Shown piece after piece: positions 40,255 through 50,969 of a stretch of DNA of 64,000 nucleotides. The stretch is from NCBI GenBank assembly GCA_009746045.1, contig RPFO01000038.1:1099076-1163075 (forward strand). The letters run 5' to 3'. A model generated the notes under the pieces. That model was given only the letters and a program-made list of their open reading frames with translations. It made no database searches and had not been told where the DNA came from. Numbering within the stretch: position 1 is the first letter of the stretch; each line of letters begins with the position of its first letter. Origin of the DNA: Mesostigma viride (Eukaryota; Streptophyta; Mesostigmatophyceae; Mesostigmatales; Mesostigmataceae). Both the position numbers and the translations under genes were made by a program.

Positions 40255-42303
40255 TGTTCGGATCCATTTTCAGTGTAGGATATGCATGCAGTCGACATGC
40301 ATCCGTAGGGAAGATTTGCACCATCAAACAGCGTAGATTAAAGCTCGCCGGGCGCCTAGCTGGCTCGTACCAACCAGCTCAACACGTCGCGGGGTCCAGC
40401 CGCGGGGCTGCGGCCCGCCCAGCTAGCCAGGTTACAGGTGCCCACCTACGGCTCCTGATCAAGCGGGGGAAGGCCCCATCGTGTTTACCCGCCAGGCTGC
40501 GCCCGCACGTTAACCCGTGTTTTTTTACAACGCGATGTATCGCGTTGTAGGGTTAGAACGCGATGTATCGCGTTGTAATCTGACACGTGGCAGGCACAGT
40601 AGATACGAGATTTTCGGTCTGAAACTCGGTGGACGGCCTCCTTACATCCCGTAGAACTCAAGAAAAAATCCTGGTATTTTTTGGATTTTTTTTGTGACAG
40701 CTGCAAACAAATATGTACCACTGAAATCAGGCATTTTCGCGGGACGAAGGTGAAGACGACGGCGATGGCGGCAGGTAGATCTCGCCAGTTTTCGCGCGAA
40801 TTTCAGTGGCTGTTGGGTGGCACGACCATGATGATGCATTCAAAGGTTGATAATGAGGTTTCTACGAGTTTGTTGAGGTACTGGGGCAAAGGAAACGTAG
40901 ATTTTTCCAGTTTCTTACCCAACTTTCATGCGGAAACCCTGGAAACCGGCATACATATTATTACGGCAGGACTCGGGTCTGCTGCGGCACCATGCTTGGT
41001 ATTTCCATGGTGTTTCGACTTCTTAACACATGTTTATTCATTCCGAACGCCCGGACTCTCGGCTAAACCGAGATTTGTGCAGACTTTTATTGGGTAGCTC
41101 CGGGCATGATGGTGCCTGCAAATAGCGTAAGGCGTGACCGTGGCTATTGCTACGGTATGCTGTATTTTCCTGGAAATGGCCTCTGCCACCGGCTCAATAG
41201 TGCTTGCAGGCGTAAGTATATCGTGTTTCCACCTAGTTTCTGCCAGTTTTCCACTTATTTCTACCGACCCCTGCCCAGCCTCTCTAAGACCGCCATCCTA
41301 CTCGACGTTGCTTGCATGTCAGCCATAGCAGTTTGCAGTCGTGCAGTATTTAGGTGCTGTATACGTCGTCAAGCCGTGAATATATCGTGAGGATTGGATA
41401 TTGATGGTTTATACTGCGTTGATTGTGCAAGAAGATCAGCTAGGTGCCCATAATCATGGTGTATAATCATGCGTTGTTAGCATCTTGCCACCATTTGCTA
41501 GCATGCATTCCAGCGTCATCTTCGCCTGCATGTAAGCTCATGGATCACTCAACCTATCCAAGCCTTGCATTACACATGCCTCTTTCTTTCAGTATTGCAC
41601 ACGTTGTGGAATGAAAACCCAGTGCCTCCCTTCCCACAAGGCATGTGCTCAACACGTTGTGAGAGTGGATGATGCTTTGGCTATGGCTGCCTGATTCAGT
41701 CATATTATGTCATCCAGTCATGATGTTTGATGCATGTTTGATGCTGTATAACTTATACAACACCTATTTTCAACGTTTTGACCCTCCTAGCTCATGATAT
41801 CCCCGTTTATGGGGCTTGTGTCGTTGGGTCATGTTGTGAAGGGCTCTCATTTTTCCCACTGCGTTGTACTGCGTTGTAATTGTAATGCTAATAAAAAATA
41901 GCTTCAGTGGCCCAATGGGCCTGAGTTTTGTTTCACAGAGCCTGCATATGTTGCCCATAGCTCGTGCAAGAAGCCAGATTTTTTTCATGAACCATTTGTG
42001 AATAAGCACATGACTTGTGACCTAGGGTCAACAAATCGCGGTCATGGTCAGACCCCCCTGTATTCAAACCAGTGTATCTCTCAAATGAATTAGCATTTTG
42101 TAGGTCTGAGTAGCTCAAAAAATCCTTTGATTTATGGGCTTTCAGGAAAGTATACGTGCATGACTATGAAAAAAAATTTTCCCTAGATGTTATGATGTGT
42201 TCTATAAATAGCTTACAACGCAGTATATCGCGTTCTAAAAAAAAAAACACGGGTTAAAGGAGCAACTTTAGTAGACTACATGCGGGGCTTAGGCCTCTCT
42301 GTG
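40255..42303 (+). pseudogene. LINE ORF2 C-terminal remnant, split by a TTAA element
   Basis: 40255-40510 aligns with 62865-63090 of the LINE (ATTTTCAGTGTAGGATATGC, then the region around CAACCAGCTCAAC and GCCCGCAC). After the piggyBac-like insertion the same alignment resumes at 42254 (AGGAGCAACTTTAGTAGAC and GGCTTAGGCCTCTCTGTGAT, matching 63095-63140). The LINE copy is older than the DNA element. Confidence 0.65.
40514..42253. mobile_element. piggyBac-like non-autonomous DNA element, copy 2
   Basis: 1740 bp with the same CCCGTG...CACGGG ends and TTAA flanks (40510-40513 and 42254-42257). It is a close homologue of 21680-23432 in the opposite orientation. No transposase frame. Parts look like captured gene sequence, for example a hydrophobic stretch (CCIFLEMASATGSIVLAG) followed by GTAAGT near 41135-41220. 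Confidence 0.75.
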
Positions 42304-42313
42304 ATATATACTT

Positions 42314-42388
42314 CCTCTCAGACAACTACCCTAGTCCTTCCACGGCGTTGGATCGCCAAGCGTCCAGGCATAGTTGTCTCACTTCATA
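42314..42388. mobile_element. MITE-like element with GAGACAACTA ends, copy 2
   Basis: Inverse orientation of 15873-15946: CCTCTCAGACAACTAC ... GGCGTTGGATCGCC ... TAGTTGTCTCACTTCA. Confidence 0.5.
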
Positions 42389-42894
42389 GTAGTATGAAAA
42401 AAGATGCAGAACAAGGCCCCCTAAGTAAAGGCCCCCTTGTACTTAAGTGAGTAACCATCGGGGTTAATAGAGAGTTTTTGCAGAAGCTTTAGCTTTGACT
42501 TTAGCTTTGGCTTTGGAAGAGCGATTCCGCGTAAACCAAGACTTAAAGGTTACGTAACCGTTTGTAACCGTGACGGTCATCGACGGGCGTGGACGGCGGA
42601 CCATTTCAGACCCGAAATCAAAGCTAATCTAATTTAGCCGGGCAGAAAAAATCCCGTTTTCCTGACCATTCTACTTTAGCTTAGCTTTGCTCGAACACGG
42701 AAGAAATTTTAATTCTGGCCTTGGCTGTCGTGCACAAAAATGACAAAATAAGTCAGGCGCATGGCAGCTTGGCTCGCGATGGCGGCGTGGTGAACCTGGT
42801 GCGACTTAGCTGTTATGGCGGCCACTGCTCACTGGCGATCATGATGCCGCGATGGATGCTGCCAGCGCCGCTGGTGATCAAGGCGCGCATGTCT

Positions 42895-43297
42895 GACAGC
42901 GCCTCAAGCGACGACGGCGGCGCGCATGATGCCGCCATGAAGTGGTCGAAGCCAGCCAAGCAGGCATTGCTGAAGCGCCTCAACACTGGCCGGTTGGTGG
43001 TCTTCTCGCTGCCCACCCAGCGGGACCGGGGGGGCAACAAGAACGCAAAGATCCCTCGGCAGATTGTCTGGGACGAGGTGGCGGCCGACCTGGATACAAA
43101 CATGGAATTCATCGAACCCGAAGACATGCTGCCTAAGGGGTAAGCCACAGGGGACAAATGCCAAAAGCAATATACAAGGTGCTGAAGGCCGCTTTGAAAC
43201 AAAAGAAGGCCTCTCCTGTGGACCTCGACGACCCAGACTCCAGTGTCGAGCAGGATCTCCTGCATTTGACCAATGTGGTGATGGGCTTGGAGGCGTT
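42895..43297 (+). pseudogene. MYB/SANT-like DNA-binding ORF of the TIR element
   Basis: The plus-strand frame beginning near 42895 (SDSASSDDGGAHDAAMKWSK) contains WSKPAKQALLKRLNTGRL and QIVWDEVAADLD, the Trp-spaced helices of MYB/SANT-like domains in Harbinger elements. It stops at 43141-43143. Directly after the stop the same frame reads ATGDKCQKQYT, and a neighbouring frame VLKAALKQKK, the usual last helix. The protein therefore seems broken by the stop or a small indel, or spliced. An acidic C-terminal block (43440-43540, Glu-rich) may belong to it. DNA binding to the element's ends is the expected role. Confidence 0.5.
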
Positions 43298-43544
43298 GGC
43301 CTAGACGAAAAAGAAACAAGGGAAGGTGCCCCTGCAGGACGCCCGCCCTGAAGAGATCGGCGCACATGTTAGGGTGGCGGCGATGTCGTCGAGCTGGGGC
43401 AGCAAGAGAGCAGCCCCTGATCGTGAACCCCCGGCAGGCGAGCAGCCGGACGAGTCACAGGAAGGGGGTCAGGCAGGAGAGGAGTATACAGGGGAAGAGG
43501 AAGAGTGGGAGGAAGATGACGAGATGGGTGGGCATGCAGCTTGA

Positions 43545-44518
43545 GGCAATGGGAAAGCAGACTGATTTCCTTTTCAAGGTGATGGCAAACAAGTGGGGAT
43601 GTCATTCGACGCGCCTGTTGGTTCTGGCTGAGAAACTGATTGCGCCTTGCGGTACCTTCACTACAGTGCTGCGATTCCATGCGCTTTTTTATCCATAATG
43701 CATTTGTGAGCTCTTTTGTAGAGATAGGCCTTGCTACCAAGTACGTCTCATTGATACTTGAGGCGACCTTGTACCGTTGCATCCTAACAATGGTCACGTC
43801 TTGACTTGCGTAAAAAGGCCATGGCTTAAATCTCTTTATGGCAAGGCCCATGTGCCATTAACTCAGTGAAGCACTAACTCGCACGTCTCCGTAGCATTGA
43901 CTCCGTTCTTCGATAAAAGGGGGGCCGACTTGTTTAGCAGTTCTGTGCCATTGTGATGAGACAACTAACATGGCAACAGAGCTGTAGAACCATACTATTG
44001 TCTCCTTGATAATGTTGTCTCATCTAATAATATGAAGTGATTCCCGATGTCTGGCCTGCGCTTGTTGCCTCTTCGATAATTATAAGTGATTATTAGTTAA
44101 AGACAGGTTGGGTTAAACAAAGGTAGAATGTGCCTGAAAAGGCATGGCCGCGTTGGCACGCCATGCATCTAATTTATTATAGGTGAGACAATTATTTTAA
44201 TTTATTGCTTTATGAAGTGAGACAACTACTTGCATGTATGAAGTGAGACAACTACTTGAAAAACTCCTCCGTTGTCGCAGACTATCATACTAATTTCAAT
44301 TTTTAAAGTTCAATGGTTGTCTCATTGCTTACTAATATATAAGGCCCCATCAGTATCAATGTTAAAATTAATATTAATAAGTGAGACAACTATGAAGTAA
44401 AACTAAAATTAAGTAGTTGTCTCACGTACGCAAAGTATTTCATTCGGCTACACGGTTTACTAGCTGTATACTTAATTGTTTAACCATATAAACTTTTGGC
44501 CTGCGTTGGTTGTCGATC
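43545..44518. other. No gene seen; dense GAGACAAC words
   Basis: AT-rich interior of the TIR element. Between 43958 and 44423 the word GAGACAAC or its complement occurs at least seven times, several as GAAGTGAGACAACTA. No protein-like frame. Confidence 0.5.
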
Positions 44519-44519
44519 T

Positions 44520-44830
44520 CCTTGATATAACCTAGTCCTATAGAGTTACTCTCTGCTGAGATGCCTTGCCCTAGCTGTTGCCTAGCCATGATCATCTTCC
44601 ACCCCATGCCAGGCCTTTCAGGTATGATACATCATCATGGTGGTGCACGTGCACCTTGTAGTGCACCCGGCCAGAGTTGGTTGCTGTTCACATCCCCCAC
44701 ATGCAGGTTGTAGCCTAAAATCAAAATTAAAAACCACTAGGTTGTACCCTCTATAATGTATTTAAAAACATGCTCATTCCCAGCGATATGTGTTACACAC
44801 AGATGCTTCCCACGGAGATATCATGCGCTG
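44520..44830 (+). repeat. Diverged retroposon 3' UTR
   Basis: Resembles the ORF1-only 3' UTR (CTCTCTGCTGAGATGCC, GCCATGATCATCTTCC, GTGTTACACAC) and ends in a weak form of the hairpin (CTTCCCACGGAG near 44806). Followed by GGTTGTCTCCTTGATAC. Confidence 0.55.
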
Positions 44831-44839
44831 GTTGTCTCC

Positions 44840-45510
44840 TTGATACATGTTATAATGTGATTGAATTTAAATTAATTTAAACAACCTAGCCCTTCAACGG
44901 CGTTGGATCGCCATGCGTCCAGGAATAGTGTTCTCACTCAATACCTGACCGACGTTGTAGGTACGTCGGGAATCCGGAGTGCTTTCCGGACTCGGGTGAG
45001 GTCTCACGTTGTAACATAAACTGTTGGCGAGTCGAGAAATTGGACCGCTGCAGGAAGCTAGATGATGCAATATGCCCGTAATCTGAGTAGAGAGGTGCTC
45101 TAATGAACATGCAGAGGCTGATTGACGCTAGCAAGCCCTCTAACCCGATCCTGTAGGAGGTGGCGGTGATTGGGTGCCCAGAAAAATTCGTGTGGAAACT
45201 GATTTTCAAGGCCCAAAGTAGCAGAAAAAATGCTGCATTGCGCTGCATCAAGCGGGCCACGCCCTTCGAGATGGTAGGGTAAGTCATGTTTTCCACTACG
45301 CGACCGGCGACATGCGCAAGCACAGCTTGTGCCGGTCTCTTCCTCAACGCCGCAACTCCGCACTGGCCATTACGTATATATTAAAAATATAATTACTTAC
45401 AGCAGAGTGAAATCACTCAAACCAAAGCAAACGCCCAGCTATAAACCTATATGCAGAGCCATGTCAAAGCTCTATACTACGATAAGACCAATGGAAACGC
45501 CTAACGGGAG
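44840..45510. other. Unrecognised stretch with one exon-like segment
   Basis: A plus-strand segment at 45108-45280 reads as plausible protein (PEKFVWKLIFKAQSSRKNAA) up to GGTAGGGTAAGT, a donor-like site, but has an in-frame TAG. Possibly a transposase exon relic; unproven. Confidence 0.25.
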
Positions 45511-45514
45511 GAAC

Positions 45515-46085
45515 CTAATAGCCCTGCTGCACCGCAAAATCAGCCCGCGTACGGCGGAGCATGATGTCCGCCATGGCCCGAGTCAGCGCCACCGACAAGC
45601 GCTGACGCCAATATGACGTCCAGGTCCGCGCCGACCATGGGGCCCGCTGGCCCTCCAGGTCCAGCCGGTCCTCCCGGAGCCGGCAACACTCCTTGAAGAA
45701 GGCGGAGGTCAGGGGCCCCATGGCCCCAAACTCCTCCAGGACAAAGGGCACCACACGATGGTGCCCGACGTCGCCGTAGGCCAGGAGCTTGGCCCGCTCC
45801 GCCCGGTCCCGGCGCCGTGTAACCTGCCGTGAGGGAGGCCCCAGCCACGTGGCTAAGAGCCAAGGGCCGCGCCACCGAAACGTCAATAAGCAGATGCCGG
45901 CCACCCCCCTCAAAGTCCAGCACCACGATGTCAGGCCGGTGGTTGGGGGAATAGAAGGCAGCGCCATCCGCATCCTCGGACCGGATGTTCGCGTGGGGGA
46001 AAACCGACCGAATCATGGCGAGCACCACCGTCAGGAGGACAGTGTGCAAATACAAATACCAATTCTGATTCTGTTGGCCCCCCAT
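45515..46085 (-). pseudogene. LINE C-terminal nuclease-like domain fragment
   Basis: Two overlapping minus-strand frames join into one conserved domain. 46085 to about 45830 reads RPDIVVLDFEGGGRHLLIDV, the PD-(D/E)xK-like pattern found at the C-terminus of some LINE pol proteins. The second frame continues with AERAKLLAYGDVGHHRVVPF, VLEEFGAMG and a helical tail to a stop at 45515. The frame changes at a C-rich spot near 45820. A 5'-truncated retroposon on minus; no RT is present. Confidence 0.6.
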
Positions 46086-46469
46086 GCAGGCAAGGTAGTG
46101 AGTCCCCGTGGGATCCAGCGGCTGCCCACAGCTACGCTTACGTATATATGCGACCTAGCTTTCCCGCCCGCGCGCATTTGTAGTTTTTGGCCATTTCCGA
46201 CAGCTACTACCTGCCTTCATCCGGCGCCTGATCAGACAGAACAAGGATCCGTATGCATGCGATACAAGAGAACGGCTATCCGTATCTTTCTCTGGCGTCC
46301 GTAGAAATTTCCTGCCAAAGCTAAAGTCAAAGCTAAAGCTTCTGCAAAAACTCTCAAATGCTCCGTGATCGACTCCCCAACGGGAGCACGAGTCTAATCA
46401 ATTAATTAATTAAGTGAGTAAGTAAGTACATTACTTGCACATATGTAATATATGTCCATGTGCGCACAT

Positions 46470-46813
46470 GGACATGGGGGGGCCTAGGCCTCTCCGTGAT
46501 TTGGAAGAAGATGATGGACAAGGCCAAGTGGGCCCAGGTCATAGAGGACAACGAGCCCCCCCCAGTGGGGAAGCGCCCGCGTGTGCAATCCCGTGGGAGG
46601 CACGCCAGACAGCTCCCCTAGGGCAGCGTGCGGAGCCCTGTCTAGATAGATGTTGTAGTTAGAATGCTGTTAGATAGATGTAGTGTGTAGCTGATGTAGA
46701 TAGATTAGACCGGTAGGACTGTTTGCACCCATCCATCCATCCATCGGGCCGGGTTAATGCTCCGTGACTCCCCAACGGGAGCACGAGTCTAATCAATTAA
46801 TTAATTAATTATA
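46470..46813 (+). mobile_element. 5'-truncated LINE 3' end with family A tail
   Basis: Matches 63113-63430 of the LINE: GACATGGGGGGCC, the last 50 codons of ORF2, a GATAGATG-rich 3' UTR, then hairpin CTCCC-CAAC-GGGAG at 46768-46781 and (TTAA)n. Confidence 0.85.
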
Positions 46814-46959
46814 ATGTGCGCATGGGCATGCCACAGAGTACTGCATGCATGTGCTAATCTCATTAGAAAAAAACTTACAGGAAAGTTGTGCAAATATCAA
46901 AGAGACAACCAGCCCACGCCAGAAATCGGGAGAATCCGGACTATGGTAGCTCGCACAAT

Positions 46960-48890
46960 CGCTTCGTCTTTCTCAGACGCACATGCTGATATAATTTTCC
47001 GAAGCTTTTACGCAATATTATGTCGAGCAAGCGCAACTCGACGAATCGCAGTTTGGAAGCTGCGATGAGCCAAGCAAATACATACGCCTGCAGCTCCGGC
47101 TGCAGCTTCGCCTCCCGGCCTCGCAGGCAACGGTGACCCTAGCCAAGCATTAGTGGTTCACTCCTCCGCGGACTCGCCATCGGCATCGCCAGACCCTAAA
47201 CGCAGCCGCTCATCCTTTCCACGCGAACCGCGTTTCAAGCTCCACTCCTTCCATGCCGACGATCACGACTGGTACAACATTTCCCCGGCAACTGAGCACT
47301 CTGCATTGCATTTTCTTCGGGGACTACGCCTCGCTTCTTGAGCTGTGCCTCCACCTTCACAGCATCCACCGCCTCCTGGAATATGACGGCACTAATTTTA
47401 AACAGATCGAGCCGCGACCTGATGCTGACGGGCTTAAACCCCCGGCCCGAGCTTCAGCACATGCTTCTCTGTTCCCTGCTGACGAAGTCTGACGGCGAGA
47501 TCTGGGCCCCCACCATCTCCCGGCAGCCACATGACGCTCCATCCTCATGAAAGCCTTTCAGCAGCACGTGACCCCCCTTGCCGCAGATGTGGCAGCAATG
47601 GGCGGCACGCTGGCTGCTGAGCTCCCTCGATATTTCCACCACCGTCACCTCCACCTCCACCCTCCTCGCCCACCTCCACTGCCACCTCCACCTCCACCAC
47701 CGACATCAATGCCCAGCTCATCGCCATCGACCAGCGTCTCCAGGACACCGCCATCGCAATCGAATGGCTGCTGCAGAACACCGCCGCCATCACGGCCCAG
47801 TCGGTGAAGGATATCGCTGCCCAGCCGGCCTCTGCTGGCCCAAGCGGCGACGCCCCTCCCACCCAGACCGGCTGGGCGGACCTGCTCAAGCACCACGCCA
47901 CCCGATCCACCACCTCCACCATCGCGGCACAAGCCCGGCCTCGACCTCTGCGAGGAGGTCGACCGCACCCAGCGCAGCCACAACGTCATCGTCAAGCACT
48001 TCGACCAGCCGGCAGGTGAGGACTCGACGACTCTTCTTACGGCAGTTAAGCGCGACATTTTTGCCCCCATGCACATTACTGGTGAGCTGCGCATGTCGGC
48101 TAGTTCGCCTCCCCCGGCGTGCGCGGGGTAAGGCTGGCCCGGCACCCGTGCTCCTCACCTTTAAGTACATGGCGGACAAGCTGTTGTTTCTTAAAAACTG
48201 CAAGAAGCTCTCGGGGACTCGCTTCACGCTGGACGACGACCTGACCCTGGCCCATCAACAACGGCGATGCGAGCTATGGCCGACCTACCTCCAGATACGG
48301 CAAAGCGCAGGGGACGGGAAACCGGTATATTGGAGGGGGGACGTCATCCACGTCGACCACAAGCCCTGGCAGGCACCCCCTGCCACCTCAGCAACCCCAT
48401 GCAGTCTAGGAAATATAGCAGTAGTGTAGATTAGTAAGGCTTAGCCTATACCACGCGGCCCCAGCGCATGTGCGCCCATACTGACCATGAATGATCAGAA
48501 TACTGACCGTGAATGATGCATTACGAACTTTTGCCACGCCATGTGCCTATAATGGGACCTCCCATGGATGTTGCATTACGAATTTAGCCATGCTATGCCT
48601 AGTATGTAGAGAGATGCTCTCTGTCGAGAAGCCATGCCCTAGCTCTTGTATATAGCCATGATGATCTAAGATCTTCCCCACCTATGACGGGCTCCCCTTA
48701 GCTGGGAGTTGCCCGAGACCCTGGGTGGTGCAGGTGCCCTAGTGCACCTAGAGCAAGTGTTGTTTACATTCCCACCCTTGCAGGAAGTAGCTTATTAGAA
48801 TGTATTATAGGCCATATGCCCCTTCTCAAGGGCTATGTGCTACAGATACTCCCAACGGAGTTATGTTCCTAATTAATTAATGAATTAATG
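46960..48890 (+). mobile_element. ORF1-only LINE derivative, third copy
   Basis: Starts ACAATCGCTTCGTCTTTCTC like the copy at 19288. ORF1 begins at 47020, and the 3' UTR ends in CCCTTCTCAAGGG near 48819, ACTCC-CAAC-GGAGT at 48848-48861 and TTAATTAATG. Again no RT. Confidence 0.8.
47020..48429 (+). pseudogene. LINE ORF1-like protein, third copy, frame-broken
   Basis: ATG at 47020 reads MSSKRNSTNRSLEAAM, homologous to the starts at 19353 and 18687. Frame shifts occur near 47095 and in later Pro-rich stretches. The last frame runs to 48429 and holds RFTLDDDLTLAHQQRRCELWP and KPVYWRGDVIHVDHKPW. Closer to the minus-strand copy than to the 19353 copy at the C-terminus. Confidence 0.7.
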
Positions 48891-48894
48891 AATG

Positions 48895-49030
48895 GTAGCT
48901 CGAGCCTGCCGCTATCTTGTCCGCGTGTTCGAGTCGTTCAGGATTATGAATATGAATGGTGATGGAAATGTGTAGCCTTGTGCACTGAAATTATGGCTGG
49001 CTTACGTGAAGAGCGACTAGATGACCTGTA
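48895..49030 (+). repeat. Partial R1 repeat
   Basis: Middle part of R1 (GGTAGCTCGAGCCTGCC, GTTCGAGTCGTTCAGG, AATTATGGCTGGCTTACGTG), cut before the GAAAAGGTC end. Confidence 0.7.
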
Positions 49031-49054
49031 GAGCGACTCGTCTGCATCATGCCC

Positions 49055-49330
49055 CGCCAACCATTTAGTCACTAGAGGGGGATATAATCCTCATCTGAGC
49101 TGTCCTCTACTGTACATAATGCATGGCACACGAGGCAGTAGTGTAGCGGCTATCCTCAGGGGCAATAACCTCCACCTGCGGACTTCTACCCTGCATTCTA
49201 CCAATGGGCCACAGGGCGGCCGTGGGGAGAAAACAGCCAGGAGCATGCCCCACAGGAATGTGCTTATCGCAGACGGCAGTCCATTTCTCCTTGTCTATCG
49301 TGCGGGCGCGGAGTACATATAATCCCAGCC
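49055..49330 (+). mobile_element. tRNA-derived SINE-like repeat S2, copy 1
   Basis: Head GAGGCAGTAGTGTAGCGGCTAT resembles a tRNA D-arm/A box (TAGTGTAGCGG). A CAGG...CCCTG-type stem about 50 nt later takes the place of the T arm. The body is shared with 50970-51240 (CTACCCTGCATTCTACCAAT, GGGGAGAAAACAGC). Confidence 0.6.
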
Positions 49331-49629
49331 GGAAGCCCTGCATATCCTCAAGATTAAATTGTGTCACATAGGTCCGGGCCGTCGCGCTGCGTCAGTGCGG
49401 GGCGCGCACAAGTTTGCCAGTGGGTCAGTGCGACGGGACAAGGGGACCCTGCCATATAGGAGGAGGCCGGTGTACGGCTACCTGGTTGGCCATGCATGCA
49501 GTACAGTCTCCTCAGCCTGCCCGGCTGGCAGGGCCCACATCGGTATTCACCTAGCTGCACATGTGGTCTTAGTAGCTGTGCGGGCAAGATGGCCGGCGAA
49601 GAGGAGGCGGCGGTGTCGAATGGTAATGG

Positions 49630-49990
49630 CAGCCGCCAGGCTGCGTTGCGTAGAGGAGCGTTTGCTCGTCATGATATTGCGTAATAGCTTCGGGAAAATA
49701 TATCAGCGTTTCCGGCCTGGATTTATTTGCAGATCGCGTTTTTCCGCGTTTTCCGCGGACCGGCACTGAACGCAAATGGTTTTCACCTTTGCGGAGTGCC
49801 ACATCAGAATATCAGCGTGTGCGTCTTATATCAAAAGACGAAGCGTCGGATTGTGATATTCACGGCCGAATTTGGTGCCCAAACGTGAAAGTTATGAGCT
49901 CCGCCGTCAGCCATGGCTACCTCGTGGCTCGTGGCTCGTGGCTCGTGGCTCGTGGCTCGTGGCTCGTGGCTCGTGGCTCGTCGCGCATGG
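49630..49990 (-). repeat. 5' fragment of an ORF1-only element, split by a SINE piece
   Basis: On minus: leader with about nine CCACGAG heptamers (plus 49921-49981), CATAACTTTCACG, GTGAATATCACAATC, then an inserted piece of the 24000-type SINE (49705-49795), then the ORF1 start (ATGACGAGCAAACGC, plus 49676-49662). Confidence 0.65.
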
Positions 49991-50084
49991 GCATGCCACG
50001 GAGTACTGTGCTAATCTCATTAGAAAAATAATTACACGAAAGTTACAAATATCGTCTGCATCATGAATGCCCCAAACCGGCATA

Positions 50085-50163
50085 TGAAGTGAGACAACTA
50101 CTATATGCCTGGACGCATGGCGATCCAACACCGTGGAAGGACTAGGCCGGTAGTTGTCTGAGA
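50085..50163. mobile_element. MITE-like element with GAGACAACTA ends, copy 3
   Basis: GAAGTGAGACAACTA ... GGCGATCCAACACCGTGG ... TAGTTGTCTGAGAGG, same layout as 15873-15946. Confidence 0.5.
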
Positions 50164-50189
50164 GGAAAGACGCGAAGGCCGCCGGAGCC

Positions 50190-50690
50190 GCGTGGCTATC
50201 TCTAGGAAGACCTGCATGGAGGGAGACAGCTCTAGGGCAATGTTCAAGAAAGGTTGATAGGGAAAACACACACACATACATGCACACACATGCACACACA
50301 CACACGCACACACACACATATGCACAACTAGGCACACACACACATACACACACACGTGTACACACACACCACCACTGGTCACCACCACCACCAACAACAA
50401 AAACAAAAACAAAAACAAAAACAAAAACAAAAACAAAAACAAAAACAAAAACAAAAACAAAAACAAGGCCTCCAAAACTAAATAGGAAAAGAGGGAACGC
50501 ATACACACATACACGAAGGGGCTAAAAGAAAAAGTAAGGCCGGGGTATAAAAAAAAATGAAAGTAAGAAAAAAGGAAAGAAAATAAAATGTAAATGTAAA
50601 TTTAAATGATACGAACAATAATAAATAAAGACAAAATATAGAGTAATGATAGTAACAAAAAAATGGAATAAAGAAAGAGGCCATTGCTGG
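50190..50690. repeat. Simple-repeat-bearing dispersed repeat, copy 2
   Basis: Paralogue of 16330-16770, with (CA)n near 50267-50360 and an ACAAAA hexanucleotide array at 50395-50466 not present in the other copy. Confidence 0.75.
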
Positions 50691-50696
50691 GATTAA

Positions 50697-50912
50697 TTAA
50701 TTAATTAATGAATTGCTCCCGTTGGGGAGTCACGGAGCACCAGAGTGCTTTTAATCCCTGTGTGTGCCTAACACTGCAGCAGGAAGAAAGGGCAGAGACC
50801 CCCTTTCTCCTTCATGCCTGAGGCATGCCACAGCAGCAATCGGACACGATAGATCCCATCCGGCAAGTTCTGTGGGTGCAATAATCTTGACCCATGTGAG
50901 CATATCATAACA
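50697..50912 (-). mobile_element. Short retroposon with family A tail, minus copy
   Basis: Minus-strand homologue of 15661-15870. The hairpin reads CTCCC-CAAC-GGGAG on minus (plus 50729-50716) beside TTAATTAATTAATG. The upstream hairpin has loop TCTG instead of TTCG. Confidence 0.65.
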
Positions 50913-50969
50913 TTGCTGGGATGTGGTGAGGCACAGGCGATGTTGGAGTCACTAGAGGGGGATCACTAC

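Larger units (their letters stand above)
42469..46356. mobile_element. PIF/Harbinger-like TIR element with nested insertions
   Basis: Inverted ends of about 40 bp: AGAGTTTTTGCAGAAGCTTT at the left, and its complement ending 46356 at the right. It has a 3-bp AAT flank on each side. It interrupts a family A retroposon tail between GGGGTTAAT and GCTCCGTG; intact versions of that site are at 46752 and 63386. A MYB/SANT-like ORF inside supports PIF/Harbinger, whose elements encode such a protein beside the transposase. No DDE transposase was recognised. The interior also holds retroposon fragments (44520-44830 and 45515-46140). Confidence 0.65.

Noticed and set aside
44934-45363. A 137-codon minus-strand protein
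   Set aside because: Composition is irregular and the plus strand has the more protein-like reading; neither has a recognisable domain.
50101-50506. Phe/Val-rich membrane-like protein on the minus strand
   Set aside because: Translation of the ACAAAA and CA simple repeats.
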